Below the pieces are notes generated by a model. It was given only the letters and a program-made list of their open reading frames with translations. It was not told where the DNA came from and did not search any database. A DNA stretch of 16,779 bases from an uncultured Pseudomonadota bacterium (GTDB lineage: Bacteria; Pseudomonadota; Gammaproteobacteria; Burkholderiales; Eutrophovitaceae). The position numbers were made by a program, and so were the translations under genes. The stretch covers positions 1 to 16,779 of the forward strand of contig CALJLA010000150.1 in NCBI GenBank assembly GCA_937983055.1, read 5' to 3'. This document shows positions 6,840-14,294 of this stretch, piece after piece (within the stretch, counting starts at the first letter, position 1; each line of letters opens with the position of its first letter).

Positions 6840-7897
6840 CGCGCGTACTCCTCGCTGAGCGCGCGCGCCGCGACGAGCAGCGCTGCGCCGTCGTGCCCGC
6901 GCGCGTTCATCTCCGATACCCAGGCGTCGATCACCGGCCGGGTGAGCGCCTGCCAGCGGTCGATCTCGCCGGCGTCGATGAGAGTGATCGACGCCGGCGC
7001 CACGCTCATGCGGCCGAGCGCATCCGCGGCCTGCATCACCCGCCCGAAGCGGGCGGAAAGCTCGAGCCCGCTGTTCGCATCCAGCACCGCGCGCTGCGCC
7101 GCGGGCAAAGCCTCGTAGCGGGCGCGGTTCATCGCAAACACGAATGCGGTGGTGTAGATCGCCGGCCGCGATGGCGGCGTTTCGCTGTGGTGCCGGGTCA
7201 ACTCGTCGGCCTTGATCGCAGGCACGATTTCCCAGGGCACGATCAGGCCGTCGATCACGCCCCTGGACAATGCTTCAGGAACCTGCGGCAGCGGCATGCC
7301 GACCGGCGTTGCGCCGAGCGCGGCGAGCAGCTTGCTCGACTGCCGCGTCGGCGCCCGCATCGACAGCCCCGCGAGATCGGCGCGGGTGCGGATCGGTCGG
7401 TCGACGGTGTGAAACAGGCCCGGCCCGTGCACGTTGAAAGCAAGCGGACGCACGTCGGCGAATTCCTCCGAAGCGTGCCGCTCGACGTACCGCCACAGCG
7501 CGCGGCTGCTCGCTTCGGCGTCGCGCATCATGAACGGCAGTTCGAACACCTCGATGCGCGGAAACCGGCCGGCGGTGAAACCGGGCACCGCGAACGCGAT
7601 ATCGACGACGCCTTCGCGCGCCTGGTCGTAGAGCTGGGTGGCATTGCCGCCGAGCTGCATCGCCGGAAATATCTGGCAGCGCAGCGCGCCGTCCGACTCC
7701 AGCGCGAGCTTCTCGCACCAGGGCGCAATCATGTCCTTGTGAATGGTCGAGCCCAGCGGCACGAAGTGGTGCACCTTGAGTACCGTCGCCGTGCCCGCAT
7801 CCTCGCCGCAGCCTGCCAGCGACAGCATGGCCGCGGCGGCGGCGATCAGTCCCTGCATCCCGCGCGCCCGCCGCGTCGACGGGCGCGCGATCGTCAC
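6836..7897 (-). CDS. dctP: TRAP solute-binding protein, lipoprotein form (DctP family)
   Basis: This 353-residue DctP-type binding protein is close to its upstream neighbour: both share LKVHHF, PAMQLGG, LYDQA, TAGRFP, EVFELPFM, SRALWRYV, MRAPTRQ/IRAPTRQ, LGATPVGMP, ADELTR and DANSGLELSA. The Arg in MRAPTRQ is the family's usual contact for the solute carboxylate. It differs at the N-terminus: GLIAAAAAMLSLAGC ends in a lipobox, so it should be lipid-anchored. I chose the GTG at 7897 because it overlaps the previous stop (GTGA) and GGAG lies eight bases upstream; an ATG at 7858 would give a shorter leader with the same lipobox. Its stop overlaps the dioxygenase start. Confidence 0.9.
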   Translation of the reverse strand: MTIARPSTRRARGMQGLIAAAAAMLSLAGCGEDAGTATVLKVHHFVPLGSTIHKDMIAPWCEKLALESDGALRCQIFPAMQLGGNATQLYDQAREGVVDIAFAVPGFTAGRFPRIEVFELPFMMRDAEASSRALWRYVERHASEEFADVRPLAFNVHGPGLFHTVDRPIRTRADLAGLSMRAPTRQSSKLLAALGATPVGMPLPQVPEALSRGVIDGLIVPWEIVPAIKADELTRHHSETPPSRPAIYTTAFVFAMNRARYEALPAAQRAVLDANSGLELSARFGRVMQAADALGRMSVAPASITLIDAGEIDRWQALTRPVIDAWVSEMNARGHDGAALLVAARALSEEYAR

Positions 7898-8916
7898 TTC
7901 GCATGCTCCGCGATCAGGCGCCGCGCGCTTTCCAGCAGCAGGCGACCGTCGTAGCCCTTGCCGGCCACTTCCTTGACCCAGCCGTCGACCACCCGCTGGG
8001 TGGCTTTCTGCCAGCGCTCGACCTCCGGCAGCGGAATCTGGTTGATCTTCGATGCCGGAATCCTGCCGCGGCCGATGGCGTCGTTGTCCGCGAATACCCG
8101 GCCGGCCAGCGCCGACAGCTCCAGGCCGCTGTTGGCGTCGATGACCGCTTTGAGGTCCGGCGGCAGTCCGCTGTAGCTGGCGGGATTCATCGCCAGCACG
8201 AACACCGTGGTGTAGATGGCCGGCGCCTTCGGATCGATCTCGCTGTGATAGCGCGTCAGTTCGTCGGCCTTGAGCGCGGAAACCACTTCGTAGGGCAGTA
8301 GCGCGCCGTCGACCACGCCCTTGGACAGCGCTTCTGGGATCTGCGAGGCAGGCATGCCCACCGGCGTGGCGCCCAGCATCGCCAGCATGCGGTTGGTCTG
8401 GCGGGTGGGCGCGCGAATCTTCAGGCGCCGCAGGTCGCTGCGCTTCTCGATGCGCTTGTCGACCATGTGAAACACGCCGCCGCCATGGGTGTGGAACGCG
8501 AGCGGATGCACCTCCCTGAATTCCTCCGCAGCATGCGCCTGCACGTACCGCCACAGCGCGCGGCTGGAGCCTTCGGCGCCGCGCGTCATGAAAGGAAGTT
8601 CGAACACCTCGACAAGCGGAAAGCGCCCGGCGGTATAGCTTGGAATGGTCCACACCACGTCGACCACGCCGTCCTTTGCCTGGTCGTAGAGCTGCGCCGG
8701 CGTGCCGCCAAGCTGCATGGCCGGATAGATCTGGCAGCGCATACGCTGCTTCGACTGCTTCGCGATGCGATCGCACCACGGCTCGATCAGCTTCTTGTGC
8801 GCCGGCGAGGTTGCCGGCAGGAAGTGATGCACCTTCAGCGTGACCTCCTGCGCCAGTGCGCCGCCAACGGGCAGCGTGGCCATCGCAAGCGCAGCGAAAA
8901 TTGCGCCTCTCTTCAT
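7894..8916 (-). CDS. dctP: TRAP solute-binding protein, soluble periplasmic form (DctP family)
   Basis: First gene of the five-gene operon. The 340-residue product has a clean Sec signal peptide (MKRGAIFAALAMATLPVGGA, cleavage after ALA at residue 22) and a full DctP fold: LKVHHFLPATSPAHKKLIEP at the start, YPAMQLGGTPAQLYDQAKDG, the solute-contact stretch KIRAPTRQTN, and the hinge-region block AIYTTVFVLAMNPASY. A strong ribosome site (AGGAGG about ten bases before the ATG) supports the start at 8916. It is a paralogue of the next gene, yet only this copy is a free periplasmic protein. Ligands of the family are organic acids, including aromatic ones. The adjacent dioxygenase suggests an aromatic acid here, which is inference. 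Confidence 0.93.
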   Translation of the reverse strand: MKRGAIFAALAMATLPVGGALAQEVTLKVHHFLPATSPAHKKLIEPWCDRIAKQSKQRMRCQIYPAMQLGGTPAQLYDQAKDGVVDVVWTIPSYTAGRFPLVEVFELPFMTRGAEGSSRALWRYVQAHAAEEFREVHPLAFHTHGGGVFHMVDKRIEKRSDLRRLKIRAPTRQTNRMLAMLGATPVGMPASQIPEALSKGVVDGALLPYEVVSALKADELTRYHSEIDPKAPAIYTTVFVLAMNPASYSGLPPDLKAVIDANSGLELSALAGRVFADNDAIGRGRIPASKINQIPLPEVERWQKATQRVVDGWVKEVAGKGYDGRLLLESARRLIAEHAK

Positions 8917-8961
8917 CGACTCCCCCTCCTCAACAACTGCCAGGTCCGCGTTCCGAGCGTG

Positions 8962-8978
8962 GCCGGCCTGCGGCCGGC
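8962..8978. repeat. Perfect GC hairpin upstream of the TRAP operon
   Basis: GCCGGCC and GGCCGGC form a perfect seven-pair stem around a three-base loop, 46 bases before the dctP start codon. There is no T run on either side, so it is not a terminator. An AT-rich patch follows it (bases 8979-8986, minus-strand TTTAAT), which could be a -10 box without a clear -35. The hairpin could then lie in the leader of the operon mRNA. Confidence 0.45.
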
Positions 8979-8988
8979 ATTAAAAGCA

Positions 8989-9160
8989 TTCACCACAGAG
9001 GCACAGAGGACACAGAGGAAAACCAATCCCGGCTCGAACCACAAACACCAGAGAACAGGGCGCCAAGCTCGAGGCTCTAGGCTCCAGGAAGATCAAGAGC
9101 GCGACGCCGGGCACAACGCCTGATTCGCCTATTGCCTTTCCTCTGTGCCTCTGTGGTGAA
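8989..9160. repeat. 21-base inverted repeat enclosing a 130-base non-coding spacer
   Basis: The left arm (8989-9009, beginning TTCACCACAGAGGCACAG) and right arm (9140-9160) are exact reverse complements over 21 bases. Within each arm a short CACAGAGG word is iterated, and the left side continues with a third copy (ACACAGAGG). The spacer holds a smaller run of AGGCTC-like words near 9068-9087 and no convincing gene. Words of this kind recur as dispersed intergenic repeats in many environmental bacterial genomes, so this is probably one copy of a genome-wide repeat. No transposase or target duplication is visible. Confidence 0.8.
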
Positions 9161-9178
9161 ATCTGCTATTCGCCTTTT

Positions 9179-9229
<51 letters not shown>

Positions 9230-9230
9230 G

Positions 9231-9671
9231 TCACTTGCCTTCCTCTTCCCGCTTAGCAATGTTGGCCAGCACTTCGGCGCCGCGGTTGGCGGCGGACAGG
9301 CCGCGAAACAAAAAGCACAGGTTGATGACCGCCTGCAGCTCTTCCCAGCTCGCGCCGGCCTTGCGCGCGGCGATGGCGTGCAGGGTCGCCGCGTCGTTCA
9401 GATCCATCAGCAGCATGCCGAACAGCATGAGCTGCGCGGTCTTCACATCAAAGCACTTCGGATACATGCCGTGGGAGCGGATTTTTTCCTGCAGGTCGAG
9501 CATGGCCGGATCCAGCGCGCCGGTCACGTGCAGGCGGGCTTCGATGCGCGGCGGCACGAAACCCAGAAGCTCCCGGTAGGGTTCGCCGCGGGCTTCGATG
9601 GTGCTGTCACGGTCGGCGTACGGGCCGATGCTCTTCCGCACCGCAGCCTGATCGATTCTCGGCGGCAGCAT
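9231..9671 (-). CDS. Carboxymuconolactone decarboxylase (CMD) family protein
   Basis: The 146-residue product matches the helical CMD family, in which enzymes of protocatechuate breakdown and AhpD-like peroxidases share one fold. The core block runs from CFDVKTAQLMLFGMLL (73-88) through HAIAARKAGASWEELQAVIN (98-117). The two cysteines of AhpD are absent; C73 and C119 are not in a CxxC, so a thiol peroxidase role is unlikely. H98 sits where the family's conserved histidine is expected. The ATG at 9671 has GGGGGAG five bases upstream. It lies on the same strand as the TRAP and dioxygenase operon, 314 bases upstream of it, and is divergent from the pirin gene. A role in the same aromatic pathway is plausible; many family members have no known reaction. 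Confidence 0.82.
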   Translation of the reverse strand: MLPPRIDQAAVRKSIGPYADRDSTIEARGEPYRELLGFVPPRIEARLHVTGALDPAMLDLQEKIRSHGMYPKCFDVKTAQLMLFGMLLMDLNDAATLHAIAARKAGASWEELQAVINLCFLFRGLSAANRGAEVLANIAKREEEGK

Positions 9672-9777
9672 GAGTCTCCCCCTGTCTGGTTGTGTTCTAG
9701 GGCGTACGATAACCGATAAGACGCTTATGATGGACAGTCGGCGACGTCGTGGCCGGAAACTAGGAGTTCAGAGCACA

Positions 9778-10647
9778 GTGAGCGCACTTGCAATGGTCGT
9801 CGATGGGCGTCCCCGCGATCTGGGCGGATTCCAGGTCCGCCGAATCCTGCCGTGGGGCGGCGGGCGCATGGTCGGCCCCTTCATTTTTCTCGACCAGATG
9901 GGGCCGGCGGACTTCGCGCCCGGGCAGGGCGTGGACGTGCGCCCGCATCCGCACATCGGGCTGGCGACCGTGACCTATCTTTATGAGGGCGAACTGATGC
10001 ACCGCGACAGCTTGGGCGCGGTGCAGACGATTCGCCCGGGCGACGTGAACTGGATGACCGCCGGGCGCGGCATCGTGCACTCCGAGCGCACCGGGGACGC
10101 TCTGCGTGCCGCCGGCCACCGGCTCTCCGGCCTGCAGTCCTGGGTAGCGCTGCCGCGCAGCCATGAGGAAACCGCGCCCGCTTTTTTCCATCACGCCGCC
10201 GTCTCGCTGCCGCAGATAGACGACCAGGGCGTGAGACTGCGCCTGATTGCCGGCGAGGCGTTCGGACTGAAGTCGCCGGTCGAGATCTTTTCTCCGCTGT
10301 TTTATGCCGACGTCGAGATGGCCGCGCGCGCGCGGCTTGAAATCGGCGCTCGTTATCCGCAGCGTGCGGTGTACGTCGCGGGCGGGCGGGTCACGATCGA
10401 CGGCAAGCCTGTGGAGCAGGGCAGGCTGGCCCTGCTGGAAGAAGGCAAGCCGTCGATGATCGTGGCGGATGTCAAAAGCCGGCTGGCGCTGCTCGGCGGC
10501 GAGCCGCTGGACGAACCGCGCCATATCTGGTGGAACTTCGTGTCCAGCTCGCGCAGCCGCATCGAGCAGGCGAAGGACGACTGGGCCGCGCAGCGCTTCG
10601 CCGCGGTGCTCGGCGAAACCGAGTTCATCCCGCTGCCGCCACGCTGA
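9778..10647 (+). CDS. Pirin family cupin protein
   Basis: The only plus-strand gene. The double-cupin pirin core is clear: GPFIFLDQMGPADFAPGQG, VRPHPHIGLATVTYLYEGE, NWMTAGRGIVHSERTG, and the family ending PRHIWWNFVSSSRSRIEQAK. With a GTG start at 9778 (289 residues) the metal ligands are H57, H59, H101 and E103, nearly the same numbering as human pirin. An AGGAG lies 11 bases upstream. ATGs at 9670, 9727 and 9730 would add 16-36 residues of Arg-rich sequence unlike the family, and the ATG at 9793 would shorten it by five, so the start is uncertain. Some bacterial pirins oxidise flavonoids such as quercetin and others regulate metabolism; which applies here is unknown. It is divergent from the CMD family gene. 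Confidence 0.9.
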   Translation: MSALAMVVDGRPRDLGGFQVRRILPWGGGRMVGPFIFLDQMGPADFAPGQGVDVRPHPHIGLATVTYLYEGELMHRDSLGAVQTIRPGDVNWMTAGRGIVHSERTGDALRAAGHRLSGLQSWVALPRSHEETAPAFFHHAAVSLPQIDDQGVRLRLIAGEAFGLKSPVEIFSPLFYADVEMAARARLEIGARYPQRAVYVAGGRVTIDGKPVEQGRLALLEEGKPSMIVADVKSRLALLGGEPLDEPRHIWWNFVSSSRSRIEQAKDDWAAQRFAAVLGETEFIPLPPR

Positions 10648-10666
10648 GCCCGCCTGTCGGGCGGCT
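10647..10666. terminator. Hairpin between convergent genes
   Basis: CGCC and GGCG (10651-10654 with 10660-10663) form a stem around TGTCG, extended by one more pair and, past a bulge, two more. It fills the 18 bases between the pirin stop and the stop of the convergent TPR gene. No T run follows on either strand, so it is at best a weak two-way terminator. Confidence 0.35.
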
Positions 10667-12849
10667 TACTCGTCTCCGGCGTGCCGGGGGCTCATCAGCG
10701 ATTCTTTCCCGCTGGTGTAGAGCTGCTTCTCTTGACCGGCCGCGATGTCCTGCCCCGGTTTGATCGATGTGGTCTTGGTGACCTCCGACTGGCGGCCGTA
10801 GTCGGTGATATCGCCGAGTCCGTTGAATTCCACATAGCCGCCCGCCTTGCCGGAAACCCCGCCGGCACCAGCGTGCACGCCGGCATAGATAGTGAGCTTT
10901 CCGTCGAAGGCCGCGCCATAGTCGGGCAGATGCAGCTTGAGGCGAGGGTCGAGGCCGGCCTGCTGCTGCAGAAAGCGCTCCTTGCCGGCCTTGACGTATT
11001 CGTAGCGCTTGGACTGCTCGTAGCTCACCTTCGCGAACAGCCCGAGCTTGCCGGGAGTCGACGCGGTCACCGACACCTCCTCGCAATTGGCGCCCACCTC
11101 GATCGCGCTGACGCTGAAGCTGCCGCTCTTGCCGCCCGACTTGCAGGCTGCCGCTTCCAGCCCTTTCAGATACTCGAATAGCAAATCGACCATGCGTTTA
11201 TCAGAGGCCCGGCATTCTGCAGCGCCCATCGCCTGCGCGGCGCGGTGGCCGTTCACCTGGACGGCCAGCAGATTGGTAGCGTAGTTTGCGAACCAGTTCA
11301 TCCGCGCCCTGGCTTCTTCATGGTGGGCGGGATCGGAGAAGTGCGCCGCCACCGCCGACAGGCGGCGCGACGCCTCGCCGTACAGATCCCGGAAGGCGGC
11401 ATTGAAAGCGACCATCGAGCCCATGCGCTGCTGGGCAGCTTCCTTGGCGGCGGTGCAGATCGCGGTGTCGCGGCGCAGTTGCGCGGCGGCAATGCAAAGG
11501 CCGGGATCGCGCAGCTTGTTGCAGGCGTCGCGCTCCTTGTTGAAGGCGTTCACGATCATTTCCCGCCGGCTGTCGAAGTTCTCGCTTGCGCGCTCGCGCC
11601 GGGCGATCATTTCGAGGGTTGCCTGCAGGGCGCCATGCACGCGCGGCTGAAGCTCGGGGTCGGGGTGGCGCGTTTCCTCCGCCAACACGCCAGCGCCCAT
11701 CGTCACCGCGTCATAGGACGGGCCGGATTGGTCGGGAACGCCGGCCAGCTGCAGCAGCACCGACACTTGCTCCGCATACTCGCTGCTCAGTACCTGCAGC
11801 CACTCAGCCCGATCGGCGCTGAGCACACCGATCGCGTCGCGCTTGGCCCAGGCGCTGCGCTGCTTGCGTGCCTGCTCGGCGAACTTCAGCTGGCGTTTCT
11901 GGGCGTCGCGGGCCTCGCGCGTGTCCATCAGCTTTTTCAGATGCGCTTTCAGGCCTTCGTTGTCCGCGTCCACCGGGGAAGTGGCGAGGTGCATCGCGGG
12001 CAGCAGGCCGGCGCGTCCGCGCGACAGATCGAGCGCATCTGAGACCGGCAGGCGGGCGGGCAGCGGCGCCGCGCTATCGTCGCCGGCGGCGCTTTCCCGC
12101 TGGCTGCCGGCCAGCACCTGCGCCGGTCTGCGCGTCTTTCCGGCGCGCAGATAATACGCCGCCGATTCGCATTGCTCCTGCTCGCCGAGCGCGAAGGCCA
12201 GATTGGTGTAGGCCTCGGCCAGGTTCGGATCGAGCCTGATGGCCTCGCGCAGCGCGGCCTCGGCCTGTTTCGGGCGCCCGGTGGCGGTGAGCGCATAGCC
12301 CTTGTTGCTGAGCAGAACTGCGCGCAGGCGCATGCCGCCAATACGCGCATCGGCAATCTTCTTCCTTTCCGCTTCTCCGGCCATCGCCAGCGCCTCGCGG
12401 TGCAGGCCGAGGTGGTTCGACAGCCCGGCGAGGTTGACGAGGTGCAGCGGTTCATCCGGAGCGCCCGCATGCGCCTGCAGCAGCAGGGCCAGCGCGGCGA
12501 GCGGCTTGCGATGAAACAGCGCGGCGCCAGCCAGTTCCGAAGCGGCCATCGGATCGTGCAGCGCTGAATCGGACTGGAGCGCGTCGAGAGCCTTGCTGGT
12601 GACACCGCCTTCCAGCAGCGCCCACAGATTGTTGAGCGCCTGCGTGTAATTGAGCGTGGCCCCGCCGATCAGGCCCTTGACCGGGTGGGGCGCGTTCGGG
12701 GCGAGCGGTTCCGCGCCGAGCGCCGGGCACTCGTCGTCCAGTGGCGGAATCGGCGCAAGGTCGATGTGCGAGATGAACTGCGCATGCGCCGCGCCCGACG
12801 CCATCAGCGTCGCCGCAAGCACTGCGCAGAAGCGGGCGCGAACCGTCAT
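10666..12849 (-). CDS. Exported TPR-repeat protein of unknown function
   Basis: The 727-residue product has a Sec signal peptide (MTVRARFCAVLAATLMASGA, cleavage after AHA at 23). Residues about 104-165 form divergent TPR-like helices (ALFHRKPLAALALLLQAHAG, then GLSNHLGLHREALAMAGEAE). Residues 175-240 hold clear TPRs (LLSNKGYALTATGRPKQAEA, IRLDPNLAEAYTNLAFALGE). A long helical, Arg/Lys/Glu-rich middle follows (about 300-590), with paired cysteines such as CNKLRDPGLC. The C-terminal 130 residues turn beta- and Gly-rich (LTIYAGVHAGAGGVSGKAGG). I recognise no enzyme motif. It is the last gene of a three-gene operon of exported proteins, starting 13 bases after the previous stop. A scaffold or assembly role in the periplasm is plausible from the TPRs, but its partners are unknown. 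Confidence 0.8.
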   Translation of the reverse strand: MTVRARFCAVLAATLMASGAAHAQFISHIDLAPIPPLDDECPALGAEPLAPNAPHPVKGLIGGATLNYTQALNNLWALLEGGVTSKALDALQSDSALHDPMAASELAGAALFHRKPLAALALLLQAHAGAPDEPLHLVNLAGLSNHLGLHREALAMAGEAERKKIADARIGGMRLRAVLLSNKGYALTATGRPKQAEAALREAIRLDPNLAEAYTNLAFALGEQEQCESAAYYLRAGKTRRPAQVLAGSQRESAAGDDSAAPLPARLPVSDALDLSRGRAGLLPAMHLATSPVDADNEGLKAHLKKLMDTREARDAQKRQLKFAEQARKQRSAWAKRDAIGVLSADRAEWLQVLSSEYAEQVSVLLQLAGVPDQSGPSYDAVTMGAGVLAEETRHPDPELQPRVHGALQATLEMIARRERASENFDSRREMIVNAFNKERDACNKLRDPGLCIAAAQLRRDTAICTAAKEAAQQRMGSMVAFNAAFRDLYGEASRRLSAVAAHFSDPAHHEEARARMNWFANYATNLLAVQVNGHRAAQAMGAAECRASDKRMVDLLFEYLKGLEAAACKSGGKSGSFSVSAIEVGANCEEVSVTASTPGKLGLFAKVSYEQSKRYEYVKAGKERFLQQQAGLDPRLKLHLPDYGAAFDGKLTIYAGVHAGAGGVSGKAGGYVEFNGLGDITDYGRQSEVTKTTSIKPGQDIAAGQEKQLYTSGKESLMSPRHAGDE

Positions 12850-12862
12850 CGATCTGTCCTCG

Positions 12863-14206
12863 TCAGTCGCGCACCAGCACGCGGCCGTTGATCACCAGCC
12901 GCTTCGGCCGCGGCGCGGATTCGCCGGCGGGAACGTAGGCGTTGATCTGCCAGATGCGGCCGTCGCTGGCACGCAGCGTCAGGGTGAAGTTGTCGAACGA
13001 ATAGGTGCCGGCGCTGGGTGACATCGCGGCCAGGAACTGGTTGTCGTTCCAATGGCCGATCATGGCGTCGGCGTCCGGCTCCACCAGGTGCCAGGCCGAG
13101 CCCACCATGCGCAGAAAGCGGTCGTGTTCGCGATAGGTGCCGTCCGCGCGCAGTGTCAGACGCGGTGCATCGGCGTCGCGAAAATCCGCGCGCGCCCAGG
13201 TACCGTCCAGCCGCAGATTGGTGTGCAGGGGCAGCTTGACCCAGATATTGCCTCGCCCGGACGTGAGCGCCTCGCCGTCCACCGTGTAACGGGCGGTGTA
13301 GTTGCCGCGCTGAACCACGATCTGGTTGCCTTCCTGCCGCCAGGTGCCCCACAGATTCTTGATCTGCGTACGCTCCCAGTTGAGGTCGGACATCAGCCCG
13401 CGAATGGGCAGGCGGCGGCGGTAGGTGCCGTCCGGGTAGAAGACGTCGACTTCGAGGTAGTCGCCGATCTGCGCGCCGGGCTGCGGTGCGGTGCCGGTGG
13501 CCGAGGTCTCGTACTGTCCGGTCGACGGGTTGAACACCTGTTGCGTGCCTGCGCCGACGCTGGCGCTGGCCGACAGCCCGCGCTCGACGCCGACGTACAC
13601 GCCGGACAGGCCCTTGCCGAAGCCTGCGGGCAGCTTGCCGGCGTCCGTGGTCGGGGTTGCGCGCGCAACCTGCTGGGCAGGCTGCGGCGGCGTGGCGGGC
13701 GCGGCGGCAGGCGCCTGGGTGATGTCCTGCACGCTGGAGAGCGCGGTGCCGATGGCGGACTTGTAACGGTTGTAGGTGACATCGCTGTCCGCCAGCGCCC
13801 ACAGGCGCACCATGCGGCCGCCGTGTCGCGCGACAATGGTGTGGCCGATGTATTCCACGCCGTTCAGCGTGACCACGCCCACCCCCTGGCGAAACGTCCA
13901 GCCGCCGGACTTCTGGGTATCGGGTGTGCCGATCGGCTCCCACGGCCCGAGGTCGCGCACGGCCTTGTCGTAGGCGGCGTTCGGCGAATCGCTCGAGGCC
14001 GTCTCCGGTTCCACCATCAGCAGCAGGGTGCGGCCTGGCGGCAGGTCGTTCGGCATCAGCGACACGATGCCGTTTTCCACCACCCGGCTCCAGCTCGCGG
14101 GCACGTCGAGCCAGGGTACGAGCCGCCCGGCGTTGTCGGCGCCTGCGGTCAGCGATGACCACAGGCCGCAGGCCAGGGCGGCGATCGTGAGGACGGCTCG
14201 GCGCAT
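12863..14206 (-). CDS. Exported two-part protein of unknown function
   Basis: The 447-residue product has a signal peptide (MRRAVLTIAALACGLWSSLT, cleavage near 23). The N-terminal part (24-160) is compact and mixed (VPASWSRVVENGIVSLMPND; GGWTFRQGVGVVTLNGVEYI). A Pro/Ala-rich linker (about 163-195) leads to a beta-rich C-terminal part (200-447). There a Gly-x-Trp plus DGTY pattern recurs: GTWRQEGNQIVV, DGTWARADF with LTLRADGTYREHDRF, and GHWNDNQF. This looks like a repeated lipocalin-like sheet, but I cannot name the family. The ATG at 14206 has no good ribosome site. TTG at 14215, in frame, has GGAG nine bases upstream and would add three residues. The gene is 13 bases ahead of the TPR gene and follows the IPT/FN3 gene by 88 bases. 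Confidence 0.78.
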   Translation of the reverse strand: MRRAVLTIAALACGLWSSLTAGADNAGRLVPWLDVPASWSRVVENGIVSLMPNDLPPGRTLLLMVEPETASSDSPNAAYDKAVRDLGPWEPIGTPDTQKSGGWTFRQGVGVVTLNGVEYIGHTIVARHGGRMVRLWALADSDVTYNRYKSAIGTALSSVQDITQAPAAAPATPPQPAQQVARATPTTDAGKLPAGFGKGLSGVYVGVERGLSASASVGAGTQQVFNPSTGQYETSATGTAPQPGAQIGDYLEVDVFYPDGTYRRRLPIRGLMSDLNWERTQIKNLWGTWRQEGNQIVVQRGNYTARYTVDGEALTSGRGNIWVKLPLHTNLRLDGTWARADFRDADAPRLTLRADGTYREHDRFLRMVGSAWHLVEPDADAMIGHWNDNQFLAAMSPSAGTYSFDNFTLTLRASDGRIWQINAYVPAGESAPRPKRLVINGRVLVRD

Positions 14207-14243
14207 GATGATCAAGGGGATGCGCTCCAGCGTAAGCGGAAAT

Positions 14244-14266
14244 GTGCCTGCGCTGCGTGCCTGCGC
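14244..14266. repeat. Ten-base direct repeat upstream of the two-part exported gene
   Basis: GTGCCTGCGC occurs twice with a three-base spacer (14244-14253 and 14257-14266), a period of 13 bases, in the 88-base gap between two genes of the exported-protein operon. It lies 38-60 bases before the start codon. A regulator site is conceivable; chance in GC-rich DNA is also possible. Confidence 0.4.
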
Positions 14267-14294
14267 CCGACCCCTGGGATTGCGACAGCACGGC

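Noticed and set aside
8962..8978. The perfect GC hairpin as a terminator of the CMD family gene.
   Set aside because: No T run follows on either strand, and it lies more than 250 bases past the CMD stop.
9670..9777. N-terminal extension of pirin from the ATG at 9670.
   Set aside because: It would overlap the start codon of the divergent CMD family gene and adds Arg-rich residues not seen in pirins; metal-ligand numbering agrees better with the GTG at 9778.
12846..14291. A 481-codon minus-strand frame alongside the two-part exported gene.
   Set aside because: It is Arg/His-rich and lacks a signal peptide, whereas the overlapping frame has a proper signal peptide and globular sequence.
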